Assembly: GCF_002095575.1 (NCBI RefSeq) | Contig: NZ_MLJJ01000021.1 | Location: forward strand, 1 to 64,000 | Direction: 5' to 3' | Origin: Pantoea septica | GTDB lineage: Bacteria; Pseudomonadota; Gammaproteobacteria; Enterobacterales; Enterobacteriaceae | DNA length: 64,000 bases | Shown here: positions 59,799 through 64,000 of the stretch, piece after piece | Numbering within the stretch: the first letter of the stretch is position 1 | How the letters are laid out: each line of letters starts with the position of its first letter | Position numbers and translations under genes: made by a program | The notes under the pieces: generated by a model | Databases searched by the model: none | What the model saw: only the letters and a program-made list of their open reading frames with translations | What the model was told of the DNA's origin: nothing

Positions 59799-60092
59799 GT
59801 GAAAGCTTTCATGGCCGCCGTTTTAATGCTGACGCTGACAGCCTGCTCCAGCTCCACGGGGCGAAATTTTGATACGGCGAGCATTCAGAAAATACGCGCG
59901 GGAGCGACCACCCGCGCCGAGCTTATCGCGATGTTCGGCCCGCCGGATACGGAAACGCCTTATCCCAACGGGCAGCAGCTGCTGATGTGGAACTACAGCG
60001 AAGCGAGAACGCTCGACACGACGGCAGGCAAAACGCTCACCGTGCAAACCAAAAATGGCCGCGTGTTCAATTACACGCTGAGTAAAAGCTGA
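59799..60092 (+). CDS. BamE/SmpA-like lipoprotein
   Basis: 97 residues with a GTG start behind AGGA (ATG at 59811 possible). Signal peptide with lipobox LTAC (Cys ~residue 16). The mature domain has the BamE/SmpA pattern: IQKIRAGATTRAELIAMFGPPD, then LLMWNYSEA. Too divergent to be the essential BamE itself; probably an accessory outer-membrane lipoprotein. Confidence 0.75.
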   Translation: MKAFMAAVLMLTLTACSSSTGRNFDTASIQKIRAGATTRAELIAMFGPPDTETPYPNGQQLLMWNYSEARTLDTTAGKTLTVQTKNGRVFNYTLSKS

Positions 60093-60207
60093 CCGGCATA
60101 GCGCCCTCTCTCTCAGCGTAAAAAAAGCGCATAAACTGGGTTTTTTTCGCACCATTGCCCGCTGCCGTGCTGGCGTAGTCTGTCCCTCTTATCTCAAGGG
60201 GGAAATT

Positions 60208-60387
60208 ATGGATACACGCACCATTGCTGTTTCGCTTGTTATGGCCATCAGTTTGCTCTGGATCCGGGCTTCAGCGGCGCAGCCGCCGCAGCACACCGAC
60301 GATCAGGTCCGTCAGCTGATGATCAAAGGTTCAAAAGCAGTAACCCAGGAAAGGGTCGATGAGTGGCGCCACAGTCATAGTGCCTGA
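60208..60387 (+). CDS. Small exported protein of unknown function
   Basis: 59 residues with a strong CAAGGGGGAAATT ribosome site. Signal peptide (TIAVSLVMAISLLWIRASA) followed by a 36-residue polar mature part containing a short helix (DDQVRQLMIKGSKAV) and His residues near both ends. It lies 69 bases before the Ni/Co exporter gene and could be a co-expressed metal-related periplasmic protein; this is a guess. Confidence 0.55.
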   Translation: MDTRTIAVSLVMAISLLWIRASAAQPPQHTDDQVRQLMIKGSKAVTQERVDEWRHSHSA

Positions 60388-60456
60388 CCGAACCTGCACT
60401 CGCAGGGAGCAGGTACCCGGCGCTGCGCCGTGCGATAAATCTGGCAGGATAGTCTA

Positions 60457-61413
60457 TTGAAAAACGATCGCCGCAGCGCCGCCTCACTGATAATGCTACT
60501 GAGCTTTAGCGCGGTAGTGGGCGTGGCGCTGCTCTCTCTTTTCGCCCGGCACTGGGGCGAGTTTGTGCAGTACTGTCTTACCCTGCAAATTTCACTGCAT
60601 CGCTATCTGGTGCAGTACCTGCTTCTGCAGCGCGACCATCACATCAAAGGCGGACTGATGCTGATAGCAGGCAGCTTCACCTACGGATTTCTGCATTCAG
60701 TCGGTCCCGGCCACGGCAAGTTTGTCATTACCGCCTGGCTGGCCACGCACCGGGAAAAACTCAACGCCAGCCGCCTGATTACGCTGGCAGGCAGCCTGAT
60801 GCAGGGCGTCGTCGCGGTTCTGTTTGTCCTTATTCTCGCCATCTCGCTGAATCTCTCGATGGGCGATCTCAGCGTAAGCCGCTTCTGGATGGAAAAAGCG
60901 AGCGCATTGCTTATCGCGGGCTTTGGTATCGCGCTTATCGGACGGGCGATCGGCCGCGATCGCCTGCGACTGTTCGGCGCCAGCGCGTCACGCCATCAGC
61001 ATGATGCGGCCTGCGGCTGCGGACATAAGCATCAGCCGAACGCCGCAGATCTGACCGGCGGCTGGCGTAATGCGGCCTGGGTTATTGCCGGCATCGGCAT
61101 CCGTCCCTGTAGCGGGGCGCTGATGATCCTGGTCTTTGCCAACGCTGTAGGCATGTTCAGCTGGGGCGTCGCGGCGGTAATGGCGATGTCGCTGGGCACG
61201 GCGGCCTCCATTATGATGCTGGCTACCTGGGTGCATCACCTCAGAGAGTGGATGTTTGCCTCAAACCGGCCCGTGTTAATGCGCTACGCCGCCACGCTGG
61301 GCAGAGTGGCGATAGCCGCGGGCGGAATAGCGCTTATCCTTTTTGCGGCGGTGCTGTTTTCCACCGTGATACCGGTCAGTGCGAACGGCGATTTCATCAC
61401 CGCAGGCTGCTAG
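60457..61413 (+). CDS. NicO-family nickel/cobalt exporter
   Basis: 318 residues with a TTG start behind AGGA. Six membrane segments; the family motif GFLHSVGPGHGKFV (~residue 78) and a His/Cys loop DAACGCGHKHQ (~residue 190) that may bind metal, then GIGIRPCSGALMILVFA. Related to RcnA/NicO proteins that export or import Ni and Co. No RcnR-type regulator is adjacent. Confidence 0.82.
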   Translation: MKNDRRSAASLIMLLSFSAVVGVALLSLFARHWGEFVQYCLTLQISLHRYLVQYLLLQRDHHIKGGLMLIAGSFTYGFLHSVGPGHGKFVITAWLATHREKLNASRLITLAGSLMQGVVAVLFVLILAISLNLSMGDLSVSRFWMEKASALLIAGFGIALIGRAIGRDRLRLFGASASRHQHDAACGCGHKHQPNAADLTGGWRNAAWVIAGIGIRPCSGALMILVFANAVGMFSWGVAAVMAMSLGTAASIMMLATWVHHLREWMFASNRPVLMRYAATLGRVAIAAGGIALILFAAVLFSTVIPVSANGDFITAGC

Positions 61414-62003
61414 GCCGTCTGGCGCAAACCCTTCACCAGCAGCGTGAACACCTGAACGACTTTCGGCAGCGCCCGCTGCGGATCGTCGCTGGCGGCAATC
61501 CACTGGGCGGCATTGAGCGCGGCGCTATTCAGCAGGCAGGCGGTCGCGTCCGGGTCTACCGTTTTGATGACGCCGCGTTCAAGCATTTCGGCAATGCGCT
61601 GGCGGGTGGATTCAAGGCAGCTGTTCTGGCTTGGCCACTGGGCCGGATTGCCCAGGAAAGCGGGGCCATCCAGCAGCACGATGCGCCGCACTTCCTCATC
61701 CAGCGCCATCCTGATATAGGCGATCCCTTCCGCCAGCAGCTTTTCCCACTCATCGCCAGCATCAGCGGCGGCTTCCCTGGCGCGCTGCGCCATCTCGCCA
61801 TCTATCTGGGTGACGACGGCGGCAAGCAGCCCCTTTTTATCGCCGAAGTTATGGTACAGCGCGCCGCGCGTCAGATTGACGCTGGCGGTCAGCTCATCCA
61901 TCGAGGCGGCGGCAAAGCCTTTCTCGGCAAAGGCTTTTCGCGCGGCGGCAATCAGCCTGGCGCGGTTTGCCTCCATGGTTTCGGCGCGGCGTTTCACAGC
62001 CAT
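61410..62003 (-). CDS. TetR-family repressor
   Basis: 197 residues from the ATG at 62003 behind AAGGAG. The HTH (residues ~10-55) has FAAASMDELTASVNLTRGALYHNFGDKKGL. The C-terminal ligand domain is typical of the family with W..LL and aromatic residues. It is divergent from a RidA-like gene; three identical-pattern operators lie between them. Its stop overlaps the end of the NicO gene by 4 bases. Confidence 0.9.
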   Translation of the reverse strand: MAVKRRAETMEANRARLIAAARKAFAEKGFAAASMDELTASVNLTRGALYHNFGDKKGLLAAVVTQIDGEMAQRAREAAADAGDEWEKLLAEGIAYIRMALDEEVRRIVLLDGPAFLGNPAQWPSQNSCLESTRQRIAEMLERGVIKTVDPDATACLLNSAALNAAQWIAASDDPQRALPKVVQVFTLLVKGLRQTA

Positions 62004-62019
62004 AAGCACTCCTTGTCAC

Positions 62020-62032
62020 ATACGCAGCGTAT
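62020..62032. promoter_or_regulatory. TetR operator 1
   Basis: ATACG-CAG-CGTAT. The copy nearest the tetR-type gene start (17 bases before its ATG), so well placed for autorepression. Confidence 0.65.
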
Positions 62033-62040
62033 CTGAATTG

Positions 62041-62057
62041 ACATACGGGGCGTATGT
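62041..62057. promoter_or_regulatory. TetR operator 2
   Basis: ACATACG-GGG-CGTATGT, the longest and most symmetric copy (7+7), centred 23 bases from copy 1. Confidence 0.7.
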
Positions 62058-62071
62058 GTGATTAATTTTAC

Positions 62072-62084
62072 ATACGCGGCGTAT
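62072..62084. promoter_or_regulatory. TetR operator 3
   Basis: ATACG-CGG-CGTAT, centred 29 bases from copy 2 and 65 bases from the RidA-like ATG, where it could block that promoter. Confidence 0.65.
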
Positions 62085-62142
62085 ATTAAATGATTTATAC
62101 CGGCTGCGCATCCCGCTTCATGACCTGACAGAAGGAAATACC

Positions 62143-62538
62143 ATGAACCAGCCTCAACCCGTTTTCCCGGCTAACCGCCACGCGCTCTATGAAGAGCATG
62201 GCTATTCCGCCGCCATCCGCTCCGGCGATTTGCTGTTTGTCTCAGGCCAGGTCGGCAGCCGCGCCGACGGCACGCCGGAGCCCGATTTCGCCGCGCAGGT
62301 GCAGCTTGCTTTCGACAACCTCCGGGCGACGCTGGCCGCCGCCGGATGTACTTTTAACGATCTGATTGACGTCACGACCTTTCATACCGATCCGGAAAAG
62401 CAGTTCCCGACCATTATGCAGGTCAAACACGCCGTATTCCCCCAGCCGCCTTACCCGAACTGGACGGCCGTTGGCGTCAACTGGCTGGCTGGCTTCGATT
62501 TTGAAATCAAGGTGATTGCCAGGATCCCCGCGCAGTAA
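62143..62538 (+). CDS. RidA/YjgF family protein
   Basis: 131 residues, start behind AGAAGGAAA. The RidA fold signature GDLLFVSGQVG (~residue 28), FDNLRATLAAAGCTFNDLIDVTTFHTD and the C-terminal FEIKVIARIP. The Arg that binds the carboxylate in RidA (R105 region) is replaced by local NWTAVGVNWLAG, so it is probably an Rid subgroup other than archetypal RidA. Imine/enamine hydrolase or related; controlled by the divergent TetR protein by inference. Confidence 0.85.
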   Translation: MNQPQPVFPANRHALYEEHGYSAAIRSGDLLFVSGQVGSRADGTPEPDFAAQVQLAFDNLRATLAAAGCTFNDLIDVTTFHTDPEKQFPTIMQVKHAVFPQPPYPNWTAVGVNWLAGFDFEIKVIARIPAQ

Positions 62539-62650
62539 ACAGGGCGACGCCTTTACTCAATTTTTATTTGCGCGCATTTCATTAATACAAAATTTTTATA
62601 CGGCCCGTGGTTGAATCTTCTGCAGCACCTGCCTAAGGAGAATCAACCTG

Positions 62651-63193
62651 ATGAAATGCCTCAATGAAACCTTTCCTCGCGTTTTCAGCAGCGAGACGGC
62701 GGCGGCGGATCTGGCCGCGCAGCAGCGGCGTAAAATCCTCTCGCCCCGCAAATGGTATAAAAACGACTTTTACCTCAGCACCGATAATGCCGCGCTGGAC
62801 GCCGGTTTTATCTGCCGCTCGCTGCATCATCCCGCCGGACGGCGACATCTGGCGCTGGCGCTGCACGGCAGCCTCTGCTTCGGCCTCTATCGCAAAGCGA
62901 GGCAGATTGGCTTCGCGCGCATGGTCACCGACCTGGCCGGCACGGTGGTGCTGCGCGACCTGATCGTCGCGCCGGAGTATCGCTTTATCGGACTGGGCTC
63001 CTGGATGCTGAGCTGCACTCTGAGCCATCCCGCCACGCAAAGCTGCTGCGCCGTTCTCTGCTGGAGCAGCGAGGCGTCTCCGTTCCTGATCAAGAACGGC
63101 TTTAGCGCCGTGCCGACCGTTCCAGGGCTGCATATTTTTCGCCTCCTGAACGCAGTCGGCGAGGCGCACGCCGAACCCTGCGCGCTGCACTAG
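62651..63193 (+). CDS. GNAT family N-acetyltransferase
   Basis: 180 residues behind AAGGAG. GNAT core LCFGLYRKARQIGFARMVTD, then LRDLIVAPEYRFIGLGSWML (motif A, ~residues 102-122). An unusual ~60-residue N-terminal extension includes KWYKNDFYLSTDNAALD. Substrate unknown. Confidence 0.8.
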   Translation: MKCLNETFPRVFSSETAAADLAAQQRRKILSPRKWYKNDFYLSTDNAALDAGFICRSLHHPAGRRHLALALHGSLCFGLYRKARQIGFARMVTDLAGTVVLRDLIVAPEYRFIGLGSWMLSCTLSHPATQSCCAVLCWSSEASPFLIKNGFSAVPTVPGLHIFRLLNAVGEAHAEPCALH

Positions 63194-63306
63194 CGGCCGC
63201 AGGATCATGAGCGGCCTTATCCAGCTGTTACTGCGTCAGCCCTTTAATCTGCCCGATTCACGCTCCCCGTCCGGCAATAAGCCGGGGGCACTACAGGATC
63301 CTTCCA

Positions 63307-64000
63307 TGTCAGGCTTAATTCTGGTTTCACATAACTACTCTCAGCACGCCACGCTCTCGGCGCTGTACGACGCTATCCTGTCGCGCCGCGGCGGACTATG
63401 GGTGAGCTGGAACGGGAAATGCGAAGCGATCGCGCCCGACACGCTGCGCACGCTCTCATTCCGCCACGGAAATAAGTTCGACACCCTGACGTTTCCGCTG
63501 ACGCAGGAAGAGTCGGAGGCGGGCTATCACGGCTATGTGCATCAGGGGCTGTGGCCCGTTTTTCATCAGCGTCCCGATCTGGCGCGCTTTACCAGCCACA
63601 GCCGCCGCCACTATCAGAAAATCAACGAGGCCTACGCCCGGGCGATCGCGGAGTATGCGATGCCGGACGATCGGCTCCTGATCCAGGACTACCATCTTAT
63701 TCCCTGCATAAAACTGCTGCGCGAGGCGGGGCTGCTCAACCGCACCGCATTTTTCTTTCACCAGCCTTTTCCTTCGGGGCAGGGGTTCGAGGCGATTCCA
63801 GACTGGCAGTGGCTGGCCGAGTCGCTGCTGTGCAGCGATCTGATCGGCTTTCAGACTCTTCAGGACATGAATAACTTCCTGCTGTGGATCGAAAGCGAAT
63901 ACCGCACCGAGCGTCTCAGCGCCACCAGCGTCCGCGTCCATGGACACCTCATTACCACCGGCGTCTTTCCGATGGGGATCGACCTGGAGGATGTGGAGTA
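63307..64000 (+). CDS. GT20 trehalose-6-phosphate synthase-like protein, partial
   Basis: Starts at the ATG at 63307 (AGGA 8 bases upstream) and runs off the window; 231 residues are visible. GT20 features: GGLWVSWNGK near residue 28, LLIQDYHLIPCIKLLREAGL (~residue 120), FFHQPFPSGQGFEAIP and VFPMGID. Two OtsA hallmarks are altered: the opening VSNR is VSHN, and the Gly-rich loop that follows it in OtsA is missing, shortening the N-terminus. It may use other substrates than UDP-glucose and glucose-6-phosphate. Confidence 0.75.

Overview
The window reads as the chromosome of an enterobacterium, most likely an Erwiniaceae member (Pantoea, Mixta or Erwinia type). This is inferred from GC-rich coding sequence, strong protein similarity to E. 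coli housekeeping genes, and an E. coli-like backbone order fabI-sapFDC ... sapBA-pspF/pspABCD-ycjXF-tyrR-tpx-ycjG-mpaA-mppA-zntB-ttcA. No database search was possible; family names come from recognition of the sequences.

Layout. 1-9.4 kb is the right arm of a lambda-like prophage: tail-tip genes L, K, I and J, two small tail-tip proteins, a TonB-C-domain cargo gene with its own terminator, a tail fibre with an S74-type chaperone, a BRO-type antirepressor, and a last gene under a LexA box. The prophage ends against a LysR-type gene that has no usable start codon. 9.4-15.2 kb holds a CMD/AhpD-like protein, fabI and sapF-sapD-sapC. 15.2-35.7 kb is a 20.4 kb block lying between sapC and sapB, which are adjacent in E. 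coli. It carries a complete arnBCADTEF operon (lipid A aminoarabinose, polymyxin resistance) with PmrA- and PhoP-type sites upstream, a diguanylate cyclase, an ABC amino-acid importer joined to a histidine ammonia-lyase-like gene with HutC-like operators, and small metabolic genes including an Old Yellow Enzyme with a divergent LysR regulator. 35.7-52.5 kb resumes the backbone: sapB, sapA, the sRNA ryhB, the psp stress operon, tyrR, tpx, the murein-peptide recycling set (ycjG, mpaA, mppA), zntB, the sRNA fnrS, a proline-rich microprotein and ttcA. A tyrosine-integrase remnant sits next to ttcA. 52.5-64 kb is accessory: two KGG stress proteins, a YcgZ-type regulator, a frameshifted membrane protein, an MFS exporter, a COG4705 membrane protein behind a perfect PmrA-box match, an MDR oxidoreductase, a Ni/Co-type exporter, a TetR/RidA pair with three operators, a GNAT protein and the start of a divergent GT20 (OtsA-like) gene.

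How it fits together. The central theme is defence of the envelope against cationic peptides. Sap is linked to peptide tolerance, Arn reduces the negative charge of lipid A, Psp protects the inner membrane, and candidate PmrA/PhoP sites tie some of these genes to one signal. Iron (RyhB/Fur), oxygen (FnrS/FNR), DNA damage (LexA) and possibly histidine/urocanate (HutC-like) control are each visible as sites. No tRNA, rRNA, CRISPR array or intact insertion sequence was seen.
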